In this document: piece after piece, positions 27,525 through 36,015 of the stretch
Layout of the letters: every line of letters starts with the position of its first letter
How positions within the stretch are numbered: position 1 is the stretch's first letter
Origin: Enterococcus alishanensis
GTDB lineage: Bacteria; Bacillota; Bacilli; Lactobacillales; Enterococcaceae
Assembly (NCBI RefSeq): GCF_019218635.1
Contig: NZ_JAHUZB010000004.1
Span: 372,001 to 436,000 of the forward strand
Direction: 5' to 3'
DNA length: 64,000 nucleotides
Translations under genes and position numbers: made by a program
The notes under the pieces: model-generated
What the model saw: the letters and a program-made list of their open reading frames with translations, nothing else
Databases searched by the model: none
Told to the model about the DNA's origin: nothing

Positions 27525-28094
27525 ATGGATACGAAAGAAATGAACAAACCAGTAACACCGGCAACACCAGATATGTCAGAAAAGAATCATAATATCAAAG
27601 GTGACCTAACTTTTGACGACAAAGTGATTCAAAAGATTGTTGGGATTGCTTTAGAAAAAATTGATGGTTTATTAACTGTTGATGGCGGATTTTTCTCTAA
27701 CTTAGCTGAAAAATTAGTCAATACTGATAACGTAACTTCTGGAATTGATGTAGAAGTTGGAAAAAAACAAGTAGCTGTTGACTTAGATATTGTGGCTGAA
27801 TACGGTAAAGATATTACTGATATCTATGAACAAATCAAAAAAGTTATTTCTGAAGAAATGAACAAAATGACTAGTCTTGATGTGATTGAAGTCAATGTAA
27901 ATGTGGTTGACGTAAAAACACGTGAACAATATGAAGAAGATTCAGTCACAGTCCAAGATCGTGTTGGTGACGCTGCTGAATCAACTGGTGAATTTGCTTC
28001 TCGTCAAACAGATAAAGCAAAATCAGCAATGAATCGTACTGGTAACAAAGCAAAAAATTCTATTAATGAAGCAAAAGAACCTCGCGTTCAATAA
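27525..28094 (+). CDS. gls24: Gls24/Asp23 family envelope stress protein
   Basis: A 189-residue cytosolic protein. The Asp23 domain occupies about 25-130 (GDLTFDDKVIQKIVGIALEKIDGLLTVDGG, then VEVGKKQVAVDLDIVAEYGKDI); the C-terminal ~50 residues are charged and low complexity. In Enterococcus faecalis Gls24 is a starvation and bile stress protein. Last gene of the operon, followed by a strong terminator. Confidence 0.93.
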   Translation: MDTKEMNKPVTPATPDMSEKNHNIKGDLTFDDKVIQKIVGIALEKIDGLLTVDGGFFSNLAEKLVNTDNVTSGIDVEVGKKQVAVDLDIVAEYGKDITDIYEQIKKVISEEMNKMTSLDVIEVNVNVVDVKTREQYEEDSVTVQDRVGDAAESTGEFASRQTDKAKSAMNRTGNKAKNSINEAKEPRVQ

Positions 28095-28102
28095 CAAAAA
28101 CA

Positions 28103-28134
28103 GGCAATGGTCAGCTGACCATTGCCCTTTTTTT
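28103..28134. terminator. Terminator of the gls24 operon
   Basis: A perfect 24-base palindrome, GGCAATGGTCAG and its complement, followed by a seven-T run on the plus strand. Confidence 0.92.
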
Positions 28135-29893
28135 ATTCTGGTGTCACATTTTGAATCGTTAAATCCTCCACTGTTGCGGTAGTTTGTCCTTTAATTACAT
28201 TGGCTTTAAAGCTTACTGTATCGCCAACTTCTAAAAAGATCGAGTATAAATTATTACTGGTATTCATAATAAAGATTGTTTCGTCATTTTCTAATAGGAA
28301 AGAAACAGTCGTAGTCGTACCATTCGTATTGAGATTCACTCTGCGAACTACACCAGAAAATTCGGTTAAATCACTAGCTGCAACATTGTTATTACTGGAA
28401 TCAGTTGTCGCTAGCTGTGTTCGATAAGCGTCCAATGTTCCTTGGGCTGTATCACCATCTACTAAAATATCACTATCAATCGCACTGAGATAAACATATT
28501 TTTTGAAGATCCCATTGGAATCTAGTAAAGAAATCACCCAAGTTGGCGTTCCCGAAACATTATATAAAATCGGCATACGAGCCTTCCATTTTTTCTCTGG
28601 ATAAATCTTCGAAGCGACACTAATCGCCCCATCACTATCCATCATTCCTTTTTTATCACGATAATATTGTAAAACACCGGTCCGAGCATTAATCAAACTA
28701 TAACCTAACGCCGAATCTTGAGAAGAATCTGGGCTAGTGAAATCAGTGAAATACAACAAATTATCTTTTTTATCTAACAAAGGCGTCACCGCACCATTGG
28801 AATAAATACCATTATCAGTTGGTTCTTTGACATTTTTCTGGCCAAAGAAAGAATTCCACCAGCCATCGCCATATTTTCCATAAAATTGATTCATTTCTTG
28901 AGCAACTTTACTAGTTAATGGCGCATCCACGAATTTTGGCACATCTTTTAAATCATAGACTTTCACATCACCAGTAACGGCATTTAATAAAGCAACTTTG
29001 TAACGATTAAAATAAGTAATTCCGCTAATCCCGTATTCTTTCGTCAAAGTTTGCACATAATAAGGTGTGCCATCATTAGCGATTTCTAAGTTCACCGCAC
29101 CCACATTGGCATATTGTGTCGCCTCAGAGTATATCTTTCGACCAGCATCATAATTTAAATAAGCCGTTGGAATATATTTCATTTTACTTTTAACAAATTT
29201 CGGTTGGGCATTAATATCGGTTGCTGAGATAATCAAATACCCGGGTGATTCTCGGAATTTAAACCACTTTGTTAATCCTTTAAATTCTAATGAGGCAACA
29301 TAAACATAATCTCCATCAACGTTTTGCGCGGTAATTGTCCCTAGATCATAGACATTGCTATTAGGCACAACACTCATCATTTTACGCATTTTATTGCGTG
29401 CACTGGCTGTTGAGATAGCAATTGGCGTTTCTTCAGTCGAACGAAGCTCTTCAGTTTTGCTAACTTTTTTTACTTGGATGGTATCGTAAACATTATTAAT
29501 ACTAGTGATTCGTAAAACAGCACTGGCTGCCGCAAATAATATACCGATGACTAAAATAAGTACCGGAATTTTGGCAGGAAAGCCAAAGCCTTTAAATTGA
29601 AAATTTCTAACTCCTTTACCACTGATTGGTCCAGCTATTTTTTCTATCGGTGAAGAAAAAAATAGCACCAAACTAATTAAAAAAGCGACCGTCAAATTAC
29701 TAGAAATAATTGAGCTTAAATTTTGCGGAGGCGTCATCCAATAGACAAAAATGAAGGAACATATAAAGAAGAAAAGATAAATGATCATTCCTTTTTTTAC
29801 GCCTTGCCCTTTCCGCCGCACAATATCATAAATAATTGGTAATAAACCTAAGGCTGTAAAGATAAATGTAATCCCTAACAAATTTAAAAACAT
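28133..29893 (-). CDS. Uncharacterised membrane protein with large extracytoplasmic region
   Basis: I do not recognise the function. The 586-residue protein starts with four membrane segments in the first ~135 residues (three near the N-terminus, one at about 110-130), followed by about 450 residues that should lie outside the cell, with YDLGTITAQNVDGDYVYVASLEF, an NSNNNVAASD low-complexity stretch and a C-terminal beta-rich, OB-fold-like part (FSGVVRRVNLNTNGTTTTVSFLLEND). Tyr- and Asp-rich beta structure suggests a binding domain. Monocistronic; its end overlaps the gls24 terminator. Confidence 0.75.
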   Translation of the reverse strand: MFLNLLGITFIFTALGLLPIIYDIVRRKGQGVKKGMIIYLFFFICSFIFVYWMTPPQNLSSIISSNLTVAFLISLVLFFSSPIEKIAGPISGKGVRNFQFKGFGFPAKIPVLILVIGILFAAASAVLRITSINNVYDTIQVKKVSKTEELRSTEETPIAISTASARNKMRKMMSVVPNSNVYDLGTITAQNVDGDYVYVASLEFKGLTKWFKFRESPGYLIISATDINAQPKFVKSKMKYIPTAYLNYDAGRKIYSEATQYANVGAVNLEIANDGTPYYVQTLTKEYGISGITYFNRYKVALLNAVTGDVKVYDLKDVPKFVDAPLTSKVAQEMNQFYGKYGDGWWNSFFGQKNVKEPTDNGIYSNGAVTPLLDKKDNLLYFTDFTSPDSSQDSALGYSLINARTGVLQYYRDKKGMMDSDGAISVASKIYPEKKWKARMPILYNVSGTPTWVISLLDSNGIFKKYVYLSAIDSDILVDGDTAQGTLDAYRTQLATTDSSNNNVAASDLTEFSGVVRRVNLNTNGTTTTVSFLLENDETIFIMNTSNNLYSIFLEVGDTVSFKANVIKGQTTATVEDLTIQNVTPE

Positions 29894-29974
29894 GACACTT
29901 CCCCTTTTTTTGATGTAATAGCTTATTATAGCAAGAATTCAATTGTAAATAATAGGTATTCCGACTGATTTACA

Positions 29975-30012
29975 CAAAAAAACTGCAATAGAAATTTCTT
30001 TCTATCACAGTT
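29975..30012 (-). terminator. Terminator of the glutathione reductase gene
   Basis: Minus strand AACTGTGATAGAAA pairs with TTTCTATTGCAGTT, then seven Ts. Confidence 0.88.
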
Positions 30013-30019
30013 ATTTTGA

Positions 30020-31366
30020 TTAGCGCATAGTTACAAATTCTTCACTGCCAGTTGGATGGATTGCCACTGTATTATCAAAGTCAGCTTTGGTTGCGCCCAT
30101 TTTAATTGCTACTGCAAACCCTTGTAGCATTTCATCAACACCGACACCAATAGCATGTAAACCAATAATTTTTTCGTTCTCACCTTGACAAACTAATTTC
30201 ATTTCACATTTTTGACGGTATTCCCCTAAAGCAAAATACATCGGAGTAAAACGGGAACGATACACTTTAATTTTACCTTCGCCATATTTTTCAATTGCTT
30301 CGGCTTCTGATAAACCAACTGTTGCCATTGTTGGGTGAGTAAACACCACGGTTGGAATATTTTCATAGTCTAAATGAGCTTCCGTTTGACCATTGAATAG
30401 TCGTTCAGAAAGCTGGCGTCCCGCCTTGATTGCCACAGGAGTTAAGCCAAATTTTCCGATAACATCTCCCACAGCATATACGTCGTCAGCGGTTGTATTT
30501 TGGTATTTATCAACTTTGACAAAACCTTTATCATCTAATTCCACTTGGGTATTTTCCAATCCGATTTTTTCAGTATTGGCTTTACGTCCACCAGCAAAGA
30601 AAACTTTTTCTGCCGTTAAAGTTTGGCCATTTTCAAAATAAACAGTGAAGGCCTCACCATTTTTCTCAATTTTTTCTACAACGCAATTAGGATGGATGCC
30701 CATGTGATTATCTTGATAGATTTCTAGCAAGTTTTCCGCTAACATTTTATCAAAAGTTCTTAATGGCAATTCATGACGAAAAGCCCAGTCAACTTTTGTT
30801 CCCAAGCCTTGCATCACTCCACTTAATTCTGCAGCAATATAACCAGCACCTAACATGATTGCTGATTTTGGCTGGGTTTTTAAAGCGAAGAAATCGTCAG
30901 AATCTAGAGCATATTCTCCACCAGGAACATTCATTGGTCCCGCATAACCACCAGTTGCAATCAATATATTGGGTGCGGTGTAAGTTTCTCCGTTCACTTC
31001 AATCACATGATCTGATTGGAAAGTAGCATAACCAGAAATTCGTTCTACTTTATTGTGATCCAATCCTCGATTGTAAGCGCCGTGCAAGAAATCAATATAT
31101 TTTTCCCGCGCTTCTACTAAAGCGGTAAAATCAAATTGGTTAATCGTTACATCAAAACCGTAGCCGGAAACATCCCGTTGCAGCATTTCCATCATGGTAC
31201 TGGCTTGCCACATAACTTTTTTTGGTACACAGCCTACATTGACACAGGTACCACCGATTTTATTTCCTTCTATTAATAGAACTTTTGCCCCATGTTCACC
31301 CGCGCGATTGGCTGAAGCAATGCCGCCACTGCCACCGCCAACAACGATATAATCATATTCTTGCAT
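30020..31366 (-). CDS. gor: Glutathione-disulfide reductase
   Basis: FAD-dependent pyridine nucleotide-disulfide oxidoreductase of 448 residues. FAD motif [24 protein letters not shown] at the N-terminus, redox-active Cys pair in [16 protein letters not shown](P) motif [13 protein letters not shown], and the C-terminal catalytic HPTGSEE that completes the active site in the dimer. Keeps glutathione reduced; enterococci can make glutathione with GshAB. Strong GGAGGAG start. Confidence 0.93.
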   Translation of the reverse strand: MQEYDYIVVGGGSGGIASANRAGEHGAKVLLIEGNKIGGTCVNVGCVPKKVMWQASTMMEMLQRDVSGYGFDVTINQFDFTALVEAREKYIDFLHGAYNRGLDHNKVERISGYATFQSDHVIEVNGETYTAPNILIATGGYAGPMNVPGGEYALDSDDFFALKTQPKSAIMLGAGYIAAELSGVMQGLGTKVDWAFRHELPLRTFDKMLAENLLEIYQDNHMGIHPNCVVEKIEKNGEAFTVYFENGQTLTAEKVFFAGGRKANTEKIGLENTQVELDDKGFVKVDKYQNTTADDVYAVGDVIGKFGLTPVAIKAGRQLSERLFNGQTEAHLDYENIPTVVFTHPTMATVGLSEAEAIEKYGEGKIKVYRSRFTPMYFALGEYRQKCEMKLVCQGENEKIIGLHAIGVGVDEMLQGFAVAIKMGATKADFDNTVAIHPTGSEEFVTMR

Positions 31367-31408
31367 TTATTCTCCTCCTCATTCAAAGCTTCACCCTCAT
31401 CATAACAA

Positions 31409-31433
31409 AAGCCGAGACAAATTGTCTCGACTT
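31409..31433 (-). terminator. Terminator after trhP2
   Basis: Minus strand GTCGAGACAATTTGTCTCGGC followed by TTTTG. Confidence 0.75.
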
Positions 31434-31437
31434 AAGA

Positions 31438-32691
31438 TTATTTCGTCACTTCAGGCTTTTTACGGCGAATCATATCTCCTGGTTTTACTACTTGAGCAAC
31501 CGGCATCGTCACAATCATCATTGGATTTGGTGCGCGATCAATTGATTCATCGTCTTCATTTTTCATTTCCATTACATTTTGGTGGAAATGTTCGAAATTA
31601 GGACCATAAAATTCAATTTCATCTCCCACAGAAAAATGATTTCTTTGGCGGATGGTGGCAATCCCACTAGATTCATCATAACTCAAGACTTCACCGATAA
31701 ATTGATAGACTGGGATTTTTCGTCTTGGGCCAAATAATTGTTCATTTTCCGTAGGTGTATGGTAATAAAAACCAGTAGAAAGTTCTCGTTGTGCCACTTT
31801 CCAAAGTTCATCCACCCATTCTTGTTTTAGTACATAATTTTCAGGGTCAGCCATGTAGCTATCGATTGCTGTTTTATATACATTTGCCACAGTCGATACA
31901 TAATGAATAGATTTCATCCGACCTTCAATTTTTAAACTATCTACACCATTTTGAACTAAATCAGGAATATGTTCAATCATCGACATATCCACCGCACTCA
32001 TAGAAAATTCTTCTGTCACTTCTCCATTTTCAGTTAATGAACGGTGTTCTTTCGCAAAGGGCATATCGAATAATTCATACTTCCAACGGCAAGACTGCGA
32101 GCAACCGCCACGATTGGCATCGCGCATCGACATGTGGTTAGACAAAGTACAACGACCGGAATAAGAAATACACATAGCACCATGAATAAATGCTTCAATT
32201 TGAATAGACGTATTTTTACGAATTTCCGCCAACTCTTCCATCGAGACTTCTCGAGCTAACACGACCCGCTCCAAGCCTTCTTCACGCCAAAATTCTAACG
32301 TTTCATAATTTGTTGCCGAAGCTTGTGTTGATAAATGAATCGGTAAGCCGGGTGCTTCTGTCGCACAAATTTCAATTAAGGCTGGATCAGAAACAATCAC
32401 CGCTGAAATACCGATATCTCGTAACGTACGGAAAAAATCGCCGGCGCCTTTTTCATTGCCTTCATGAGTAACCATATTCGCTGCTACATAAACTTTTGCC
32501 TTGTGCTCATTGGCAAAAGCTACGCCTTCTGCCATTTCCTCAAATGAAAAGTTTCCGGCCCGTGAACGCAAACCGTAGGCGTCGCCACCGATATAAACAG
32601 CATCCGCACCATAATGAATCGCTGTTTTCAATTTTTCTAAAGTCCCAGCTGGTGCTAACACCTCAGGACGTTTTAAAGCTGTTTTTTGCAT
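31438..32691 (-). CDS. U32 family protein, tRNA 5-hydroxyuridine synthesis (TrhP2-like)
   Basis: A 417-residue peptidase U32 family protein. Typical motifs: PEVLAPAGTLEKLKTAIHYGADAVYIGG, EAFIHGAMCISYSGRCTLSNHMSMRDANRGGCSQSCRW (Cys-rich, likely iron-sulfur) and LKIEGRMKSIHYV. In Bacillus the TrhP1/TrhP2 pair hydroxylates uridine 34 of several tRNAs with prephenate; that role is inferred. The start at 32691 follows AAGGAGAAC and overlaps nothing; it is 10 bases after the partner gene. Confidence 0.88.
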   Translation of the reverse strand: MQKTALKRPEVLAPAGTLEKLKTAIHYGADAVYIGGDAYGLRSRAGNFSFEEMAEGVAFANEHKAKVYVAANMVTHEGNEKGAGDFFRTLRDIGISAVIVSDPALIEICATEAPGLPIHLSTQASATNYETLEFWREEGLERVVLAREVSMEELAEIRKNTSIQIEAFIHGAMCISYSGRCTLSNHMSMRDANRGGCSQSCRWKYELFDMPFAKEHRSLTENGEVTEEFSMSAVDMSMIEHIPDLVQNGVDSLKIEGRMKSIHYVSTVANVYKTAIDSYMADPENYVLKQEWVDELWKVAQRELSTGFYYHTPTENEQLFGPRRKIPVYQFIGEVLSYDESSGIATIRQRNHFSVGDEIEFYGPNFEHFHQNVMEMKNEDDESIDRAPNPMMIVTMPVAQVVKPGDMIRRKKPEVTK

Positions 32692-32701
32692 AATGTTCTC
32701 C

Positions 32702-33622
32702 TTATTTAATGCTGGCTGGATCAAAATAGTAAAATCCTGTATCTAATTCGCGATTTTCAGGATGAAGTTGTTGTAATTGTTCAGCTAATTTTTGAATATC
32801 TGCTGTTTGCCAATTATCTTCTTCTAACATTTTTTTTGCTGTTACAAAAAGCTTGGCGATTTCCACAAAATTTTCCCCGGGAGTGAAGATACCATCCAGC
32901 TTCCAGGTAGTAAATCCCGCCGCAACTAATTCCTGCAACTGCGGTAACAAATCGATATCATTATTGGCAAAAATATGAGTGCCATGTTGATCTTCATAGA
33001 TTGAATAATGGGTTTCATCTTTACGTGGTTCGGAAATAAACAAGCCTCGCTCTTTATCTTTTTTACTATCTTGTTTTGTATAATTAAAATAATTTTCAAC
33101 TAATGGCCGTTTGGACTGATGGATACAAGTAGCACCATAAACCAAAACTTCCACTGGTACTTCTACTTCGGTGTTCAATAGTTTCATCTCATCAAAAGGA
33201 ACTTCCCGGGCTAATACTGCGCCACTAGCGCCTTTTTTATGCCAAAAATTTATTTGACGTGCATTAGTGACTAAAGTTTGAGCATCATATATAAAATCTA
33301 AACCATAGTTTCCTTTGCGTAATAAATGAATCACACCTGTATCGCCTACCACAATCCGATCTGGTTTGACCTGACTAAGAAAAGCTAAATATTCTGGTAC
33401 TTCTTTCATCTTCTCTGGATGCATAATACCATTTAAAGCGATATTTATTTTTTTTCCTTGTTGATGAGCCGCTTCGATTAATTCCTGCTGTTCAGCTCGA
33501 GAAAAGGAATAGGGCAAACGTAAACCAAAGTTTTCTTCCCCAATATACAAAGTATCGACGTCAGCAGCTAACAAATCATAGGCCTGTGCCATTGATTCTG
33601 CTGTCGCAATAATTTCAATCAT
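32702..33622 (-). CDS. U32 family protein, tRNA 5-hydroxyuridine synthesis (TrhP1-like)
   Basis: A 306-residue, shorter U32 protein that forms the usual pair with the longer one. Contains the TIM-barrel parts YIGEENFGLRLPYSFSRAEQ and EVLVYGATCIHQSKRPLVENY, where only some of the partner's Cys residues are kept. GGAGG before ATG. First gene of the pair, promoter in the 180-base gap to its right. Confidence 0.85.
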   Translation of the reverse strand: MIEIIATAESMAQAYDLLAADVDTLYIGEENFGLRLPYSFSRAEQQELIEAAHQQGKKINIALNGIMHPEKMKEVPEYLAFLSQVKPDRIVVGDTGVIHLLRKGNYGLDFIYDAQTLVTNARQINFWHKKGASGAVLAREVPFDEMKLLNTEVEVPVEVLVYGATCIHQSKRPLVENYFNYTKQDSKKDKERGLFISEPRKDETHYSIYEDQHGTHIFANNDIDLLPQLQELVAAGFTTWKLDGIFTPGENFVEIAKLFVTAKKMLEEDNWQTADIQKLAEQLQQLHPENRELDTGFYYFDPASIK

Positions 33623-33761
33623 TTTGTTTCCTCCAAGATAGTTATTAAACTACCATTTATTTTGACGTTTTTATACTATCACAGGTTATTCTAATTATCT
33701 ATTTGAATTTACTCTAAATTACTTTAAATAATCGAAATTTATGGTAAATATTTACATAAAA

Positions 33762-33795
33762 AAACGACCAGAATTTGTTATCATCTGGACGTAAT
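33762..33795 (-). terminator. Terminator of the carboxymuconolactone decarboxylase gene
   Basis: Minus strand ACGTCCAGAT pairs with ATTCTGGTCGT, followed by seven Ts. Confidence 0.8.
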
Positions 33796-33799
33796 CTTA

Positions 33800-34159
33800 T
33801 TATTCAAATACCTTTTTAGCAACTGCAATAGCATTTAAAACTTTTGGAAAACCGACATATGGTAAACATTGGATAAAGGTCTCAATAATTTCAGCTTGCG
33901 ATAAACCCACATTTAAAGCACCTTGAATATGAATTTTTAATTGCGGTGCAGTATCTCCTTGAGTTAATAAAGTTGTGATGGTAATCATTTCTCGCTGTTT
34001 TAAGTCTAAAATTTTGCGATTTTCCATTTCATCGAATACCAGTAAAGTGTATTCATCTAAAACTGGTGCAATTTCTTTCAGACTTTCCGATACAGCACGA
34101 CTAGCTTCTTGACCAATAACTTGTTTTCTTATTTCTAATCCTCGTTGATAATTATTCAT
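33800..34159 (-). CDS. Carboxymuconolactone decarboxylase family protein
   Basis: A 119-residue AhpD-like fold protein (DEMENRKILDLKQREMITITTLLTQGDTAPQLKIHIQGALNVGLSQAEIIETFIQCLPYVGFP). It lacks the CxxC of AhpD, having only one Cys near the C-terminus, so peroxidase-partner activity is unlikely. The start at 34159 follows AGGAGG. It is divergent from a MerR regulator and has a MerR-type promoter with a 19-base spacer, the arrangement seen in aldehyde- or electrophile-responsive LAB loci. Confidence 0.87.
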   Translation of the reverse strand: MNNYQRGLEIRKQVIGQEASRAVSESLKEIAPVLDEYTLLVFDEMENRKILDLKQREMITITTLLTQGDTAPQLKIHIQGALNVGLSQAEIIETFIQCLPYVGFPKVLNAIAVAKKVFE

Positions 34160-34185
34160 ATGACATCCTCCTCTTTGATACAATG

Positions 34186-34216
34186 AGCATAAACTATCAA
34201 GCTTACTTGATAGCAA
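34186..34216 (-). promoter_or_regulatory. MerR-type promoter and operator
   Basis: Minus strand TTGCTA (34216-34211), 19-base spacer, TATGCT (34191-34186). CTATCAAG-CTTA-CTTGATAG (34194-34213) is a perfect inverted repeat inside the spacer, the hallmark of MerR activators that twist an over-long promoter. Confidence 0.75.
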
Positions 34217-34238
34217 GAAAAAATTTATGAGGACAGCA

Positions 34239-34610
34239 ATGACTAAAAATTATAAAATTTCCGAAGTAGCCCGACTGACAAATTTATCAATACCCACTTT
34301 ACGATATTATGAAGAATTAGGCTTACTTCAGCCTAAACGATCAGAAAATAATTATCGCCTATTTACAAAAAAAGATTTGGACTGGATTGAATTTATCCAA
34401 AAAGCCAAAAACACTGGGATGCAATTATCAAAAATTATTGAGTATTCTAAGCTACGAGAACAAGGAATCACCACGATCAATCAACGCATTGCCATTTTGG
34501 AAGAACAAGAACAATTATTGGAATTCGAAAAAAGAAAGCTCCAAGATCATATTGATTTCTTACAAGCTAAAAAGGCCCATTACCATTTAATCAAGGAGCA
34601 AAATCTATAA
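34239..34610 (+). CDS. MerR family regulator
   Basis: A 123-residue MerR protein: winged helix (YKISEVARLTNLSIPTLRYYEELGLLQPKRSENNYRLFTKKDLDWIEFI) and a C-terminal coiled-coil dimerisation helix with no metal-binding Cys. This fits the AdhR/TipAN-like group that senses electrophiles or small organic molecules. The start at 34239 has GAGGA five bases upstream; an ATG at 34227 is also in frame. It probably regulates the divergent decarboxylase-family gene. Confidence 0.87.
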   Translation: MTKNYKISEVARLTNLSIPTLRYYEELGLLQPKRSENNYRLFTKKDLDWIEFIQKAKNTGMQLSKIIEYSKLREQGITTINQRIAILEEQEQLLEFEKRKLQDHIDFLQAKKAHYHLIKEQNL

Positions 34611-34625
34611 GAACCTATTTGAAGA

Positions 34626-34705
34626 CAAAAGGATGCCCGCCAGTCGGGGAACTAGCGGGCTAGGAGTTAAAAATGAAAAAAAGTGTTAGGGTTGTTTGTT
34701 GGTAT
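34626..34705 (-). ncRNA. Small RNA, copy 3 of a four-member family
   Basis: Minus-strand copy with the same 5' end and a UUUUUUUCAUUUUUAACUCC antisense stretch (two extra U). The terminator stem, GCCCGCTAGT with ACTGGCGGGC around TCCCCG, has one A-C mismatch and the T-run is only four, so termination may be weaker than in the other copies. It is 69 bases downstream of the rhodanese gene's stop codon. Confidence 0.7.
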
Positions 34706-34711
34706 GAATAT

Positions 34712-34743
34712 ATAATACCGAGAGAATTTGAAGAACCTTTGAA
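34712..34743 (-). promoter_or_regulatory. Direct-repeat operator and -10 of small RNA copy 3
   Basis: Minus strand TTCAAA (34743-34738), N5, TTCAAA (34732-34727), N9, TATTAT (34717-34712). The two repeats are identical here. Confidence 0.7.
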
Positions 34744-34774
34744 GAATTTATGGGAAATTCAAAAACATTTGATG

Positions 34775-35089
34775 CTATTTTTTTGAAAGAGATCCTTGCC
34801 ACAAATTCATACCACCGGTTACATTTACCACTTGATATCCTTTGGCCTGCAAAATTTTTGCAGCTTTTTTGCTACGAACGCCACCTTGACAAACGACATA
34901 AGTTGGTTGATCTTTAGCCCCTTGATAGTTTTCGATATCTGCCAAAGGATAATTAATCGCATTGGGAATATGTCCAGAAGCATATTCGTTTGTATCCCGT
35001 ACATCTAAAACTGTTAATTTATTTTTTTTCAGCTGTCTTTCTAAGTCAGCAGGTAATATCGTATCCATTTTTTCAAAAAATCCAAACAT
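34775..35089 (-). CDS. Rhodanese-like domain protein
   Basis: A 104-residue single-domain sulfurtransferase. The active-site loop is VVCQGGVRSKKAA with the catalytic Cys, and the family motif LDVRDTNEYASGHIPNAINYPL is intact. A short N-terminal tail (MFGFFEKMD) precedes the domain. Its partner is unknown; it may carry persulfide sulfur for tRNA thiolation or detoxification. It is bracketed by two copies of the small RNA family. Confidence 0.88.
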   Translation of the reverse strand: MFGFFEKMDTILPADLERQLKKNKLTVLDVRDTNEYASGHIPNAINYPLADIENYQGAKDQPTYVVCQGGVRSKKAAKILQAKGYQVVNVTGGMNLWQGSLSKK

Positions 35090-35148
35090 AGCGCCATCTC
35101 CAATTTAAATTTATTCAATCTATTTGTACCATCTCTTTTAGATTAAAG

Positions 35149-35226
35149 CAAAAAAATATGCCTGTCGGTGGGGTCCGACAGGCAAGGAGTTAAAAATGAA
35201 AAAGTGTTAGGGTTGTTTGTTGGTAT
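35149..35226 (-). ncRNA. Small RNA, copy 4 of a four-member family
   Basis: Same 5' end and the same UUUUUCAUUUUUAACUCC stretch, but a different terminator hairpin, TGCCTGTCGG-ACCCCA-CCGACAGGCA, with a long T-run. The stem sequence is unrelated to the other copies yet fully paired, and the loop is again C-rich, so structure and loop composition are kept while the stem sequence is not. It lies between the rhodanese and MazG-like genes. Confidence 0.75.
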
Positions 35227-35232
35227 ATGCAT

Positions 35233-35264
35233 ACTATAAACAATATTTATGAACTTTTTGTGAA
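35233..35264 (-). promoter_or_regulatory. Direct-repeat operator and -10 of small RNA copy 4
   Basis: Minus strand TTCACA (35264-35259), N5, TTCATA (35253-35248), N9, TATAGT (35238-35233). Confidence 0.7.
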
Positions 35265-35293
35265 CGAATGGTATTGAAATAATAAAGATTTAC

Positions 35294-35611
35294 TTATTTT
35301 GGTTTTTCTCGACTGTCATGACTCGTTTCAATTGGATATTTCTGTGCATTTTTGACCAGTTTCTCAGCAATAATCTGGTCAATATCGAAATTTAAATTAT
35401 CAGCTAACATATAAGCATAAATCAAAACATCTGCCAGTTCTTCTTTTAGTCGCTCTGGCTTTTCTTTGGCTTCTTCTGACGTCTTCCACTGAAATAGTTC
35501 CAACAATTCACTGGCTTCTAGCGTCAAAGATAAAGCCAAGTCTTTTTCATTATGAAATTGCCGCCAATTTCTTTCATCTCGAAATTGATTAATTTTCTCC
35601 ATACTATTCAT
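35294..35611 (-). CDS. MazG-like nucleotide pyrophosphohydrolase
   Basis: A 105-residue all-alpha NTP-PPase with the metal-binding EASELLELFQWK (ExxE) and EELADVLIYAYMLADNL (ExxD) motifs. It likely removes non-canonical or excess dNTPs, like dCTPase/RS21-type proteins. The ATG at 35611 follows GGAGG; this site and start overlap the end of the upstream gene by eight bases, showing coupling. Confidence 0.87.
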   Translation of the reverse strand: MNSMEKINQFRDERNWRQFHNEKDLALSLTLEASELLELFQWKTSEEAKEKPERLKEELADVLIYAYMLADNLNFDIDQIIAEKLVKNAQKYPIETSHDSREKPK

Positions 35612-35915
35612 GCTCATCCTCCAAATCACTTACAGAAAAATCCGCAAAGATTTCGCCGTCATAATAACGCAGCATCTCTTCCAACGACAAAGCAGATTTT
35701 TCTTCGTCAACTGCTTGTTGTTGCGCCAAAATTTCTTTGCGATAAACCTGGTATTGCTCTGACAATTTAGCGTACATCGCTTTTTTCGAAATCGCTTCAG
35801 CTGTAATAAACGACAATTCTTTAATTAATCCACGATATACCGGTAAATTATTTTCCAATTCCACAGGTAATTCTACCACTGTTAATCCAACCTCTTTAAA
35901 ATATTCTTCGTACAT
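35604..35915 (-). CDS. Hypothetical protein upstream of the MazG-like gene
   Basis: A 103-residue acidic protein I do not recognise. It has a short beta-like start (MYEEYFKEVGLTVVELPVEL) and then a long predicted helical stretch rich in Lys, Glu and Gln (about 35-85). No signal peptide or membrane segment. AACGAGGTGAG lies before the ATG. Overlap with the pyrophosphohydrolase gene suggests a shared function or regulation. Confidence 0.75.
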   Translation of the reverse strand: MYEEYFKEVGLTVVELPVELENNLPVYRGLIKELSFITAEAISKKAMYAKLSEQYQVYRKEILAQQQAVDEEKSALSLEEMLRYYDGEIFADFSVSDLEDEHE

Positions 35916-36015
35916 CGACTCACCTCGTTTTAACTTTAGCTTGTGCTGTAATATTTTTCAAGTGATTAAAAAAAACGTATAATTCAATTGAAGACAGATT
36001 TTAGGAGGAAAATAA

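Noticed and set aside
33800-34159. Naming the carboxymuconolactone decarboxylase-family protein as AhpD.
   Set aside because: The CxxC redox pair of AhpD is missing.
34674-34786. A ~36-codon plus-strand frame beginning MKKSVRVVCWY in small RNA copy 3.
   Set aside because: It exists only through the local two-base insertion, overlaps the small RNA promoter and the rhodanese gene end, and has no counterpart in the other copies.
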